Assembly (NCBI GenBank): GCA_003056245.1
Contig: MVDH01000001.1
Coordinates: forward strand, 222,794 to 286,793
DNA length: 64,000 bases
Direction of reading: 5' to 3'
From: Cellvibrio sp. 79
GTDB lineage: Bacteria > Pseudomonadota > Gammaproteobacteria > Pseudomonadales > Cellvibrionaceae
Below are positions 1 to 9,210 of this stretch, piece by piece. Position 1 is the stretch's first letter; each line of letters begins with the position of its first letter. Made by a program: the position numbers and the translations under genes. The notes below the pieces were generated by a model, which was given only the letters and a program-made list of their open reading frames with translations, made no database searches and was not told the DNA's origin.

Positions 1-57
1 TTGGAACGCGGATTAGCGGCATTGGTGGCGGCGATACAACAACAGTTTCCCGCCTAG
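1..57 (+). CDS. C-terminal end of a gene that begins before the window
   Basis: An open frame runs from the first base to a TAG at 55-57 and encodes about 18 residues ending in IQQQFPA. The Ala/Leu-rich stretch is compatible with a terminal helix. Nothing identifies the family. The next gene starts about 100 bp later on the same strand. Only the frame and the stop are seen; that it is coding is inferred. Confidence 0.35.
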   Translation: MERGLAALVAAIQQQFPA

Positions 58-155
58 GTGTGTACAATGACAGTTTTATTATTAGACGTAATTTAATAGT
101 GTGTTCAATGTTTATCGCCGTGTCTTCGCGATTTTATCAAGAGAGTTAATTTGTT

Positions 156-1277
156 ATGCAGGTATTTGGTTTTGCTTACGCCGGACGTGAGTTTGTGGTG
201 GCCGCTAGCCCCGCCACCGGGGAAGAATTGGTTCATGTGGATGGTGAATTGATTTCCCATGCCCGCAATTTTAACCCTGTCAGTGAGCATCGTTTTGATT
301 TGCCAGACTTGGGCGAGATACGTATCAGCTTTCAAATGAATTTGCCTGTTGCGCGCGTGAACTATCAGTTGTGGATTAATGGTGTTCAGGCTCTTGGTGC
401 TGAAGCAGAGTTGTCCTCCGCTCAATTCACAGAACAACAAAAAATTTCTGCACAAGACGAAGCAGATTCAACATTGATCGCTGCTAATGGTATTCCGTCA
501 AAACCTGCACCTTTAAAAAGTAATTCCTGGATTTCGCTAGGCTTGGTCGGCCTTAAATTATTAAAAACAGTGCAGGTTGTTAAGGTCGCATTACTTGCTG
601 CCTCGGTAGCTGTGTATAGCGTGATGTTTACTGTTGAATTTGCATTGGCATTAATTGGTGTGTTGGTGTTTCACGAGTACGGCCATTTACGCGCAATGAA
701 AAAATTTGGTATTCCCACCAAAGGGATGTATTTGATTCCATTCGTTGGCGGATTGGCTGTAGGCGATCTGCCTAAAACACGCTGGCAGGATGTGTACATC
801 TCAATGATGGGGCCAGTGTTCGGTTTAATTATGACGTTAGTGTTTTACGTGGTTTACCTGGTAACAGAAAGTCACTTTGCAGGGTTGGTAGCATCCACCA
901 GTGCGCTATTGAATTTATTTAATTTAATTCCGGTGTATCCGCTGGATGGCGGTCGCGTGGTGAAATCGCTGGTGTTCTCTGGCCGTAATTATCTAGCCCT
1001 GATTGCACTCTTGAGTATTTCCGCATTGTGTTTTGTGCTTGCCTGGAAAATGGGTTTTTATTTCATCACCTTTTTTATTGTGATTGGTGTGATTGATATT
1101 GTGGCCGGTTGGCGTGTGGGCCTCGCTGAAGATATAACACCGTTGAATCGTTACGGTCTGTGGTTTTCAGTGTTGTGGTATCTGGCAATTGTCGCGCTCT
1201 TTTTGGGAATGATTGTAATGATTGCACAAGATGGATTGCCCGGATCGGAAATTGCGATGAAGGTTTTGGCGTCTTAA
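156..1277 (+). CDS. Site-2-protease-family (M50) membrane metallopeptidase
   Basis: Predicted 373-residue polytopic membrane protein of the M50 family, intramembrane zinc proteases that cleave within membrane segments. The zinc motif HEYGH is at residues 173-177 inside a hydrophobic segment. The second family motif, YPLDGG with Asp264, supplies the third zinc ligand. The first 110 residues are soluble and look like an accessory domain; then come hydrophobic segments from about 135 to the C terminus. No PDZ domain is apparent, unlike RseP. It appears monocistronic, with a terminator just downstream. The substrate cannot be read from context. Family assignment is secure. Confidence 0.85.
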   Translation: MQVFGFAYAGREFVVAASPATGEELVHVDGELISHARNFNPVSEHRFDLPDLGEIRISFQMNLPVARVNYQLWINGVQALGAEAELSSAQFTEQQKISAQDEADSTLIAANGIPSKPAPLKSNSWISLGLVGLKLLKTVQVVKVALLAASVAVYSVMFTVEFALALIGVLVFHEYGHLRAMKKFGIPTKGMYLIPFVGGLAVGDLPKTRWQDVYISMMGPVFGLIMTLVFYVVYLVTESHFAGLVASTSALLNLFNLIPVYPLDGGRVVKSLVFSGRNYLALIALLSISALCFVLAWKMGFYFITFFIVIGVIDIVAGWRVGLAEDITPLNRYGLWFSVLWYLAIVALFLGMIVMIAQDGLPGSEIAMKVLAS

Positions 1278-1311
1278 TATACGACTTTTATTTTTCTTGT
1301 TTAAAAAATTC

Positions 1312-1341
1312 AAAGCCCGTCGCATGACGGGCTTTTTTTTA
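1312..1341 (+). terminator. Rho-independent terminator of the M50 peptidase gene
   Basis: A 9-bp stem (AAGCCCGTC pairing with GACGGGCTT, loop GCAT) is followed directly by a run of T. It lies 35 bp after the stop codon of the peptidase gene. Confidence 0.9.
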
Positions 1342-1480
1342 CGCATAAATCAGCAATTAACATTTTCTGTTCTACACTGGAATCAGGTTTGCTTGGTGGT
1401 TGATCTACACCTGTTGATTTACGTTTATTAAAAGATAAATAAAATCAATTCCGTCCAATAACTAAGAAAAGGAAATGCTT

Positions 1481-4465
1481 ATGCACACACCTACCTGTAT
1501 TCTCACTGGCAAAAAAAACCTCTTGAAATCCAATCACAATATACGCAAAAAAATTCTAGCTACTGCGATTGGGCTGTTGGTGTCGGTAACGACTATTGCC
1601 CCTGTGTCGGCGCAAATAGGTAGTGCCAGCTTGAGCGGCATTATTGAAACACGTAATGAGCCTTTTGCCGGTGCAATCGTCACTGCAACCAATACTGCAA
1701 ATGGCCACTCTGCCAAGACCACAACCAAAGCAGATGGTAGTTATACCCTAACCGGTTTGCCGCCCGGGACTTATCGGATCAGTATTGCAGGAAAGAATTT
1801 GCAGGGGCAAAAACCCGTTAATCTAAAAGTCGGGCAAAAAGTTAATTTCAGTATCGATCTTGAGCAAACTAATGCTGATGAGCCCATACAGGAATTGTTG
1901 GTGTTGGGTACGCAGGAAAGCGTTTCAGTTGCGGGTGAGGTAGGAACCAATATCACCCTGGAACAAATTGAAGCGTTGCCACAAACCTCGCGTAATTTTT
2001 TATCGTTTGCCGATTTGGCCCCGGGAGTACAATTCACTGAGGGACAAGAAGGCAGCACTAAAATTCAGGGCGGAGCGCAAAGCCCCAACGCCATTAATGT
2101 ATTTATTGATGGCGTAGGACAAAAAAATTACGTATTGCGTGGCGGTATTAGCGGACAGGATGCCAGCCGTGGTACCCCATTTCCGCAATCGGCAATTTCA
2201 GAATATAAAGTCATTACCCAAAACTATTCTGCTGAGTACGATCAATTGAGCAGTGCTGCAATTGTTGCTGTTACGGCGTCAGGTACTAACGAATTTAAAG
2301 GTGGTTTTTTCTACGATTATACTGATGAAGGTATGCGTGAAAAAAATCCCAATGAATTGAATGTCTATAAAAAAACACCTAGCCGGAAAATACAATACGG
2401 CGCCAATGTAGGTGGCCCCCTGATCCAGGATAAATTGCATTTCTTTTTGGCCTATGAAGGTAAAACAAATAATGACCCGCGCAATGTTGTTGTGGGCTCA
2501 AGTTACGATGTCAATAAATTGCCAGAGGGAATTCGTGCACAATTAGGTGGGGTGAGTGCGAGTTTTGAAGAGGATTTAATTTTTGGAAAGCTCAGTTACG
2601 CGATTAATGACGATCAAAAACTTGAACTCACTGCCAAGTATCGCGATGAAACCGAGTTAACGGGTATCGGCGGCCAGGAAGTATTGAGTTTCGGTACTGA
2701 TAAGGAAAACGAAGAAACCCGTTGGGTATTGAGCCACAACTGGCGCAGCGGCGATTGGTTAAATGATTTTCGTATCACCTACGAGGATTACACCTTTAAC
2801 CCGCGCCCACATACTATTGATAACGGTGTAGTGCTATTTAACGCTGCTGACAGATTGGTATTGAATACCGGCGCCGGTCGCGACTATCAGGAAAAAAGTC
2901 AATCAGGTTGGGGGTTGCAAGAGGATTTTACTTATACAGCAATCATCAATCACAAAATAAAAACCGGTTTTAAATATAAATCTATTGAACTGTCTTCAGC
3001 GGAACAACAACCATTTAATCCTCAATACCGCTACAACATCGACTATTCATGGACCCAACCTTACCGGGTGGAGTGGGGCGCACCTTTGGCTGGAATTGGT
3101 GATGGCACGACACGCAGCGATAATGAACAGATCGGGATTTATATCCAGGACGATTGGGATGTGACAGAAAAATTAACCGTGAATCTGGGCGTGCGTTGGG
3201 ATTATGAAAAATCCGATGCATATCTGGATTATCAAACACCCACCGCTGTAGTGACTGCTTTGCGCAATTGGCCCAATTTAAATAATTCCAATATTAATGT
3301 GAATGACTACATTAGCACTGGCAATAATCGCGATACATTTACTGGTGCATGGCAACCGCGCGCCGGTTTTAGTTACGACATAGGCACTGAATATAATCTG
3401 GTGTTATTCGGTGGTGCCGGTCGCGCTTATGATCGCAATTTGTTTGATAACTTGCAGCTTGAAGCAACCAAAGCCACGTTCCCGACTTACAGCATTAATT
3501 TTGATTCGGAAGATCCACAACACAATTGCGACCCCGCAGTAGAATCCAATTGTTCGGTCTGGGACCCCAAGTATTTAACGCGCGCGGGTTTGGATGAATT
3601 GCTTTATTTAAATAGCGGTGCAGGCCGTGAAGTGTATTTGGTGAACAATGATTTAAAAACGCCTTACTCGGATCAATTCAGTTTGGGAGTGCGTGCTTCA
3701 CTGGGTGATTGGGAAACCGAGGCGAGTCTTTCGCATATTGAAAGCCACGATGGTTTCGTATGGATGCTGATCAATCGTCGCCCTGACGGCACTTTTTTTG
3801 AGCCCGGCGCCAGTTGGGGCCAGCCTTGGGGTTTTGGTATTCCCGGTTACAGCAATGGTTTGATTGGCATGAACGGGTTGGAATCAGAAGCTGATTCATT
3901 ATATGTGAAGCTGGATAAACCCAAGGGCGATGAGTTCTGGGGAATGACCATCGCTTATACCTATACAGATGCGCAGGAGAATCGGAAATCCGGCGAAGAT
4001 TTTGCGTTGGATTATCCGAGTATGGATGATTACACCTGGTTCGATTCCACCTCCGCTCCCGAGCATCGCCTCGTAATTGCAGCGTTGTTTGATTTGCCGG
4101 GCGATATAGATTTTTCAGCGAAATTAAATCTGGAAAGTGTGAAAACTTATATGGGGACTGATTGCCGTGCTGGATGGAACGCGTGTAAGTACAACACCTT
4201 CAAACCGGATAGCGATGGCTTTATCGGGTTTAAACAACTGGATATCGCGTTCAGTAAAAAAATCCCCACCAATTGGCTATCGCCCGACAGTGAATTGGGT
4301 CTGCGCCTGGACATTCTCAATGTAACCAACGCGGTAAATTACGGTGGTTACCAGGATTGGCATGGTGCTCCGGGTCAAGATTTGCCAGAGAATTTTGCAC
4401 AACCCAATGATACTTTTGATGGTCCACCCACCACGCTTAAGCTGGGTGTTAATTGGAATTGGTAG
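1481..4465 (+). CDS. Oar-like TonB-dependent outer-membrane receptor
   Basis: About 994 residues. After a long signal peptide (basic start, hydrophobic segment ending near SAQ) comes a carboxypeptidase-regulatory-like beta-sandwich domain at roughly residues 50-130, then a plug-like region (about 150-270) and a large beta-barrel ending in an aromatic residue (NWNW). This architecture matches Oar-type receptors, which import large nutrients such as peptides or glycans using TonB energy. I place the start at 1481 rather than the ATG at 1475, because the AAAAGGA motif at 1467-1473 is properly spaced only from 1481. It sits alone between two terminators, so context does not give the ligand. Confidence 0.85.
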   Translation: MHTPTCILTGKKNLLKSNHNIRKKILATAIGLLVSVTTIAPVSAQIGSASLSGIIETRNEPFAGAIVTATNTANGHSAKTTTKADGSYTLTGLPPGTYRISIAGKNLQGQKPVNLKVGQKVNFSIDLEQTNADEPIQELLVLGTQESVSVAGEVGTNITLEQIEALPQTSRNFLSFADLAPGVQFTEGQEGSTKIQGGAQSPNAINVFIDGVGQKNYVLRGGISGQDASRGTPFPQSAISEYKVITQNYSAEYDQLSSAAIVAVTASGTNEFKGGFFYDYTDEGMREKNPNELNVYKKTPSRKIQYGANVGGPLIQDKLHFFLAYEGKTNNDPRNVVVGSSYDVNKLPEGIRAQLGGVSASFEEDLIFGKLSYAINDDQKLELTAKYRDETELTGIGGQEVLSFGTDKENEETRWVLSHNWRSGDWLNDFRITYEDYTFNPRPHTIDNGVVLFNAADRLVLNTGAGRDYQEKSQSGWGLQEDFTYTAIINHKIKTGFKYKSIELSSAEQQPFNPQYRYNIDYSWTQPYRVEWGAPLAGIGDGTTRSDNEQIGIYIQDDWDVTEKLTVNLGVRWDYEKSDAYLDYQTPTAVVTALRNWPNLNNSNINVNDYISTGNNRDTFTGAWQPRAGFSYDIGTEYNLVLFGGAGRAYDRNLFDNLQLEATKATFPTYSINFDSEDPQHNCDPAVESNCSVWDPKYLTRAGLDELLYLNSGAGREVYLVNNDLKTPYSDQFSLGVRASLGDWETEASLSHIESHDGFVWMLINRRPDGTFFEPGASWGQPWGFGIPGYSNGLIGMNGLESEADSLYVKLDKPKGDEFWGMTIAYTYTDAQENRKSGEDFALDYPSMDDYTWFDSTSAPEHRLVIAALFDLPGDIDFSAKLNLESVKTYMGTDCRAGWNACKYNTFKPDSDGFIGFKQLDIAFSKKIPTNWLSPDSELGLRLDILNVTNAVNYGGYQDWHGAPGQDLPENFAQPNDTFDGPPTTLKLGVNWNW

Positions 4466-4482
4466 AAGTTGATTTTTTTAGG

Positions 4483-4516
4483 CCAAAAAAATCCCCGGCA
4501 TGCCGGGGATTTTTAT
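4483..4516. terminator. Bidirectional terminator between convergent genes
   Basis: A perfect palindrome centred at 4500/4501 (ATCCCCGGCA/TGCCGGGGAT) is flanked by A5 on the left and T5 on the right, so it works on both strands. It separates the receptor gene from the convergent lipoprotein gene. Confidence 0.9.
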
Positions 4517-4538
4517 TTGTCGAGTGACAATATTTACA

Positions 4539-5096
4539 TCACAAAAAAGGATCTTCTTCATCGGCGGGAAAATAACGCTCCGCCGTAATGACTGCCGGTT
4601 TGATTTTGTGTGCGAGTAAATCATCCACATCCTGGTTAACGCGGTTTACCAACTCCAGCGCCTTATCACGATCCAGTGATTCCAGTAATGCATTACCCCA
4701 GATGGAAACGTGGCGCAGATAAATGGTGCGGGTATCCGATTTTTTCGCCCATTCGGCAGATACCTGACGGCCAATACGATCCACTTTCACTTTAATTTCT
4801 TTTGCCTGGGCGGGATCTTCAATCTGCGCCAGCAACTCGTTGGTCATTTTGGTCCAGCCGCGACCATAGAGTTCCCAGCCATTGTAAAAACGGACAATCC
4901 AGGTCAGGTACTCCTCTTGTGTCTGGATTTCTTTATTAACTTTGTCGGCTTCAAATGCCTCCAGAAAATAGGCTCGTGGTGGCATTGTTGTCGGCCAGTT
5001 TTCATTGCGCGCCATTTTTTGGGTGCTACAGGCAAACAAACTGGAAACCAGCACAAGTAGCGCCAGTAAACGAAGGAAAGGTGCGGTGTTCTGCAT
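4539..5096 (-). CDS. Putative lipoprotein of unknown function
   Basis: 185 residues with a type II signal peptide: hydrophobic stretch LLALLVLVSS then the lipobox LFAC, so Cys23 is the likely lipidated residue. The mature part is about 160 residues, mainly helical in composition, and carries no motif I recognise. There is no Asp at +2 after the Cys (the next residues are Ser-Thr), which favours outer-membrane sorting by the usual rule. It lies downstream of the DUF3300 gene on the same strand and might be cotranscribed with it. Function unknown. Confidence 0.7.
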   Translation of the reverse strand: MQNTAPFLRLLALLVLVSSLFACSTQKMARNENWPTTMPPRAYFLEAFEADKVNKEIQTQEEYLTWIVRFYNGWELYGRGWTKMTNELLAQIEDPAQAKEIKVKVDRIGRQVSAEWAKKSDTRTIYLRHVSIWGNALLESLDRDKALELVNRVNQDVDDLLAHKIKPAVITAERYFPADEEDPFL

Positions 5097-5227
5097 AGTT
5101 AACTGAAAAGCTCTGGGTGTTAATGGGTTGGGTGAGTGTGACGCGGGTTTGTTGCAATAGTATAAAAGCAGAAACAGATAGAAAAATAGTGCCTTGTAGT
5201 ACAGCTCTCAGAATATTCTGTTTGGTT

Positions 5228-5248
5228 CCGGCGGGATTATCCCGCCGG
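5228..5248 (-). terminator. GC-rich hairpin after the DUF3300 gene
   Basis: A 9-bp stem (CCGGCGGGA with TCCCGCCGG) and 3-nt loop lies 40-60 bp past the stop of the minus-strand DUF3300 gene. No T-run follows on the minus strand, so intrinsic termination is uncertain. It may be an mRNA-stabilising or pausing hairpin. Confidence 0.35.
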
Positions 5249-5286
5249 TGTTTATAAGTTGGGCAATTCGCTGCGTAATTAAGGAA

Positions 5287-6873
5287 TTAACGTTCACGAC
5301 CACCGCGAATTTCGCTGCGCTCATTTGAAGCACGACCCTCTCTGCTGCCACCGCCGCTTTCGCGAAATCTTTCCATTCGTTCAGCGCGTTGTTCAGTTCG
5401 CGGTTGTTCAAAGCGTTCGATGCGCTGTTCCACTCTTGGTTGTTCGATACGCGATTCCGTACGTTGTATTTGCCGTTCTTCTCGTTGTGTCTGGCGCTCC
5501 TCTCGTTGTATTTGCGGGCGTTCATAGCGCGGTGTTTGGATGCGCTCAATACGCTGCGGATTTAAACGCTCTTGCGGTGTACGGCTTTCCGATTGGCGAA
5601 TATTACCCCGGTTTTCCTGCCCATTTTGTTCGCGATTTCCGCTATTCCAGCGAGGATTGGTTGTTGCGTTTTGGCCGTCGTTACGCAAGGTTCCCAGGTT
5701 GCGCTCATTAGTGCGAGTATTCATGCGTTCGCGCAATTGCTCGGCTCGTGCTTGTGGGCGCTCATTGCCATTATTAATGGTTCGATCAGCTGGTGTCGTG
5801 ATTTGCCCGGCCTGACGACGCTGCAAGCGTTGCTGGAATTCATCGGAGCGATTCTGGCGTTGATCGCGGGCCTGATTTGGTGCGATGTTGGTATTGGTTC
5901 GAACCCGATTATCGCCGCGTACCCTATCTCCGTCATCACGTAAATTGGCGCGATAGTTTTGTGACTCGCGGAAGCTTTCCCGTGGGCTATTAAACCGTTC
6001 GCGGGTGCGATTATCGTAGTAGGCAACACCACGTCTGTGTGTGGGGTTATGGCTCCAGCGCGTAGCGTCCACATGGCGAACTACACTACGGCTGTCGTAA
6101 AAGCGATGGCCGTGATGATGGTGACGATCTACTACATACACCCGGCGATCACGCCAATGGCATCCACTGAAATAAAAGCGCGGGCCTATATAAACGCGCG
6201 GTCCCCAATAGAAACCACTAACAAAGACATAGCTGCTGGGGTAATTCCAGTAAACCGGTGGGTAATCCGGCCACCACCAATTGCCATAAACTACGCGGGT
6301 GTCATAAGCGGGAACATAAACCACGCGCTCAACACTTGGTTCAATCACAATGGTTTTTTCTTCCCGGATTACGCGTACATGGTCAACCTTATCCAGATGA
6401 CCGGATGCATAAGCACGATTCCTCAATTTTTGTACGCTATCCATTACCCGTTCTTCATCGGCAAGGAAGGCGTCCCCCAATTGCTGGGTCCAATCCAGAT
6501 CTTCGCTCATGCGCCGCAAAATATCGGGGAAGGCGACCAGCGCTTTTACGCTGGGGTCCCAATCGCGACTGTCCACTGCATTTACCGCATCATCACCTTT
6601 ATAACGAGTGTTGTTGCGTGCCCAGCGATCTGCCTCCACTACTTCTAACGGGTAAGTAGAAGCAATTAGCACATGGGATAACACCGTATCCGGGTAAAGT
6701 GCAACGGGGGCGAGTAATGAGTCCAGTTGTGCTTCACTAAAACTGGCTTGCGCTGCTGTAGTGCTATAGCTGGTACGATCCACCGCTTGGCTGGTTGTGC
6801 AGCCAGCTATCAGGGGTATTAGCAGGCCGATGGTTAACGCAAGTTTGCCGGGGCGTTGCAGTAACTGGCTCAT
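5287..6873 (-). CDS. DUF3300 domain lipoprotein with Arg/Gln-rich tail
   Basis: 528 residues. An N-terminal lipobox (LIAGC) predicts a lipoprotein. The DUF3300 domain follows, recognised by LDSLLAPVALYPD and TYPLEVVEADRW at about residues 50-85, and continues through a Trp/Tyr/Pro-rich section with a His-rich patch (RHHHHGHR). From about residue 280 to the end the sequence is low-complexity and highly charged, with repeats of the type QREERQ, RIEQPR and RTEQR. The large plus-strand open frames here are shadows of this biased composition. The molecular function of DUF3300 proteins is not established. The gene is divergent from minC. Confidence 0.85.
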   Translation of the reverse strand: MSQLLQRPGKLALTIGLLIPLIAGCTTSQAVDRTSYSTTAAQASFSEAQLDSLLAPVALYPDTVLSHVLIASTYPLEVVEADRWARNNTRYKGDDAVNAVDSRDWDPSVKALVAFPDILRRMSEDLDWTQQLGDAFLADEERVMDSVQKLRNRAYASGHLDKVDHVRVIREEKTIVIEPSVERVVYVPAYDTRVVYGNWWWPDYPPVYWNYPSSYVFVSGFYWGPRVYIGPRFYFSGCHWRDRRVYVVDRHHHHGHRFYDSRSVVRHVDATRWSHNPTHRRGVAYYDNRTRERFNSPRESFRESQNYRANLRDDGDRVRGDNRVRTNTNIAPNQARDQRQNRSDEFQQRLQRRQAGQITTPADRTINNGNERPQARAEQLRERMNTRTNERNLGTLRNDGQNATTNPRWNSGNREQNGQENRGNIRQSESRTPQERLNPQRIERIQTPRYERPQIQREERQTQREERQIQRTESRIEQPRVEQRIERFEQPRTEQRAERMERFRESGGGSREGRASNERSEIRGGRER

Positions 6874-7054
6874 GATTTTCTCGCTCGCTTATCGCGCATT
6901 GGGTTTATTAATCAAATGGTATGGTTTTACCGGGACTATTACTGACAACAGAAACTCCCGATATTGCTTCATATATAGGCGCGCGGCGCTTAATGCTGGC
7001 TGAATTGATTGTGCATGATTGCCTGCGAAGATAAATCGGGTCGACCGTTCTTGC

Positions 7055-7082
7055 TTGACTAATCGGGTGCCGCCCCGATAAT
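7055..7082 (+). promoter_or_regulatory. Sigma-70-type promoter for minCDE
   Basis: TTGACT (7055-7060), a 16-nt spacer, and GATAAT (7077-7082). The -10 box covers the ATG at 7081, which argues that this ATG is not the translation start of minC and supports the ATG at 7126. Transcription would begin near 7089. Confidence 0.6.
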
Positions 7083-7125
7083 GGCGCACTTCCTACAAAA
7101 TCGACCTATAAACCGAGATTCGCGC

Positions 7126-7884
7126 ATGATTGACGTCAATTTTCAGTTAAAAGGCAGTGCTATTACCGTCGTGGTACTGGCCATTATCCGCTATGAGCCT
7201 AAAAGCCTGGTGGATGAGCTGAAAGAAAAAATTGCCCAGGCGCCACAGTTCTTTGTGAACTCCCCGGTGTTGATTAACCTGGATCGCCTGGAAAACCCCG
7301 AAGCTCTGAAAAAAATCGGGGATTTGCTGACAATTTGCCGCGAACTGGATTTACAACCACTAGGTTTTAGCGGTGTACCTGAGGTATTGTTAGCGCCAGT
7401 CAACAAGACCGGTTTGGCCGTGTTACCCACCCCGAATGAACGTGCGCTCAAGCTTCCCAAACAGGAAGTTGCACCGACGGTAGAAACTGTTATTGAACGA
7501 GTGGTGGAAACGGTTGTGGAGACCGTGATTGAAGAGCGAATCGTTCAGCGCCTGAGCAAAGTCATCACCCGCCCGGTGCGTTCAGGCCAGCAGATTTATG
7601 CAGAAGGTGCAGACCTGATTGTACTGACACAAGTTAGTGAAGGTGCAGAGGTTCTGGCCGACGGGCACATCCATATTTATGGCACTTTGCGTGGCCGTGC
7701 GTTGGCTGGTGTAAGGGGAGATGAAACCGCACGTATTTTCTGCCAACAGATGGAAGCAGAATTGGTATCGGTTGCAGGCAATTTTGTACTGCAGGATTCG
7801 CTACCCAAAGAATTATTGAAAAAGCCAGCACAAATTTCCCTGAAAGGCGAAAAAGTGGTGGTGGAAGCGCTAGTCAGTAACTAA
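7126..7884 (+). CDS. minC: Septum site-determining protein MinC
   Basis: FtsZ-polymerisation inhibitor that, recruited by MinD, blocks division at the poles. The N-terminal domain (from MIDVNFQLKGSAITVVVL) binds FtsZ. A Pro/Val/Glu linker (about residues 105-150) joins the C-terminal beta-helix domain, recognised by GQQIYAEGADLIV, HIYGTLRGRALAG and the ETARIFCQQ section. An in-frame ATG exists at 7081, but it overlaps the -10 box of the proposed promoter, so I use 7126 (252 residues, normal size). minD and minE follow on the same strand in canonical order; the 113-bp gap before minD is AT-rich. Confidence 0.93.
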   Translation: MIDVNFQLKGSAITVVVLAIIRYEPKSLVDELKEKIAQAPQFFVNSPVLINLDRLENPEALKKIGDLLTICRELDLQPLGFSGVPEVLLAPVNKTGLAVLPTPNERALKLPKQEVAPTVETVIERVVETVVETVIEERIVQRLSKVITRPVRSGQQIYAEGADLIVLTQVSEGAEVLADGHIHIYGTLRGRALAGVRGDETARIFCQQMEAELVSVAGNFVLQDSLPKELLKKPAQISLKGEKVVVEALVSN

Positions 7885-7997
7885 TTGTGGGGATTTGGAA
7901 AAAATCGATTGGTTTCAGAATAGTGAACTCGTATTGCAAACTTATGTCATTAAAAAATTCGTTATTTTAAAAAATTTGTTATTTAAAGGAGCCTCCC

Positions 7998-8807
7998 TTG
8001 GCCAAGATTATTGTTGTCACTTCCGGTAAAGGTGGTGTTGGTAAAACTACTTCAAGCGCAGCAATCAGCACCGGTTTGGCCATGCGCGGTCACAAGACTG
8101 TGGTGATCGATTTTGATGTGGGCTTGCGTAACCTGGATTTGATTATGGGCTGCGAACGCCGCGTGGTTTACGATTTCGTAAACGTTATCAAGGGCGAGTC
8201 CACGCTGAACCAGGCGTTGATTAAAGATAAGCGCACAGAAGGTTTGTATGTTCTGCCTGCATCGCAAACGCGCGATAAAGATGCACTGACTCGCGAAGGT
8301 GTTGAAACTGTTATCAATGAGCTGTCCAAAGATTTTGAGTACATCGTTTGCGATTCACCTGCCGGTATTGAGCAAGGCGCATTGATGGCTTTGTATTTTG
8401 CGGATATCGCGATTGTAGTTACCAACCCGGAAGTTTCGTCGGTGCGTGACTCGGATCGTATCCTGGGAATATTGCAAAGCAAATCGCGTCGCGCCGAACA
8501 AAACCTTGAGCCCATCAAAGAACATTTGTTGTTGACTCGTTATAACCCGGCACGTGTGGAAGCGGGTGAAATGTTAAGTGTAAATGATGTGGAAGAAATT
8601 CTTGCGATTCCTTTGCTGGGGGTGATTCCAGAGTCCGAGGCGGTATTGAAAGCATCGAACCAGGGTGCTCCGGTAATTCTGGATGACGCTACTACGGCGG
8701 GGCAAGCGTATAACGATGCGGTAGATCGTTTACTCGGCAAAGATATTCCTCACCGCTTCCTGGAAGCGGAAAAGAAAAGTTTCCTTAAGCGTTTGCTGGG
8801 GGTATAA
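7998..8807 (+). CDS. minD: Septum site-determining ATPase MinD
   Basis: 269-residue ParA/MinD ATPase that oscillates on the inner membrane and recruits MinC. The deviant Walker A motif GKGGVGKT is at residues 10-17, a switch motif lies near DFDVGLRNLDL, and the C terminus ends in the amphipathic membrane-targeting helix KKSFLKRLLGV. The start is TTG at 7998, preceded by AAAGGA at 7985-7990 with good spacing; the MAKIIVVTSGKGG start is conserved in the family. Three bases separate it from minE. Confidence 0.96.
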   Translation: MAKIIVVTSGKGGVGKTTSSAAISTGLAMRGHKTVVIDFDVGLRNLDLIMGCERRVVYDFVNVIKGESTLNQALIKDKRTEGLYVLPASQTRDKDALTREGVETVINELSKDFEYIVCDSPAGIEQGALMALYFADIAIVVTNPEVSSVRDSDRILGILQSKSRRAEQNLEPIKEHLLLTRYNPARVEAGEMLSVNDVEEILAIPLLGVIPESEAVLKASNQGAPVILDDATTAGQAYNDAVDRLLGKDIPHRFLEAEKKSFLKRLLGV

Positions 8808-8810
8808 AGC

Positions 8811-9068
8811 GTGAGCATTCTGGATTTTTTAATCAAAAAACGCGCGCCTTCCTCGGCCTCGGTGGCTAAGGAACGATTGCAAATTATTGTGGCTCATGAG
8901 CGTAACAAACGCAGTTTGAGCCAGCCGGATTTCCTGCCACAAATGCAGCAGGAAATTATCGCTGTGATTCGTAAATACATTCATATTGAATCGGATCAGG
9001 TAACTGTTAATCTGGATAACTCCGACAATTGTTCTGTGTTGGAATTGAATATTACCCTGCCGGATTAA
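8811..9068 (+). CDS. minE: Cell division topological specificity factor MinE
   Basis: 85 residues, the usual length. MinE stimulates MinD ATPase activity and drives pole-to-pole oscillation. The N terminus (MSILDFL) is the membrane-binding region, followed by the MinD-contact helix ([13 protein letters not shown]) and the dimerisation domain with the EIIAVIRKY section. The start is GTG at 8811, with G-rich sequence at the end of minD as ribosome binding site. Last gene of the minCDE operon. Confidence 0.95.
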   Translation: MSILDFLIKKRAPSSASVAKERLQIIVAHERNKRSLSQPDFLPQMQQEIIAVIRKYIHIESDQVTVNLDNSDNCSVLELNITLPD

Positions 9069-9098
9069 TTCATATGCAGCTGGATACTACAGCTGAAA

Positions 9099-9131
9099 AG
9101 GACGCACTGGATAACAGTGCGTCCTTTTTTA
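9099..9131 (+). terminator. Rho-independent terminator of minCDE
   Basis: An 11-bp stem (AGGACGCACTG with CAGTGCGTCCT, loop GATAA) is followed by a T-run. It starts 30 bp after the minE stop. Confidence 0.9.
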
Positions 9132-9210
9132 TTGATGGTATTTTTTAAGATGCATTATTGATGATTGATAGCCGCTTTTTTAATTAACACCTATTTAGTT
9201 GAATTTCTTT

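Noticed and set aside
5325-6659. Several long plus-strand open frames opposite the DUF3300 gene
   Set aside because: They are shadows of its biased composition; the minus-strand frame carries the recognisable domain.
7081-7125. MinC start at ATG 7081
   Set aside because: That ATG lies within the -10 box of the proposed promoter and the extra 15 residues do not fit the family.
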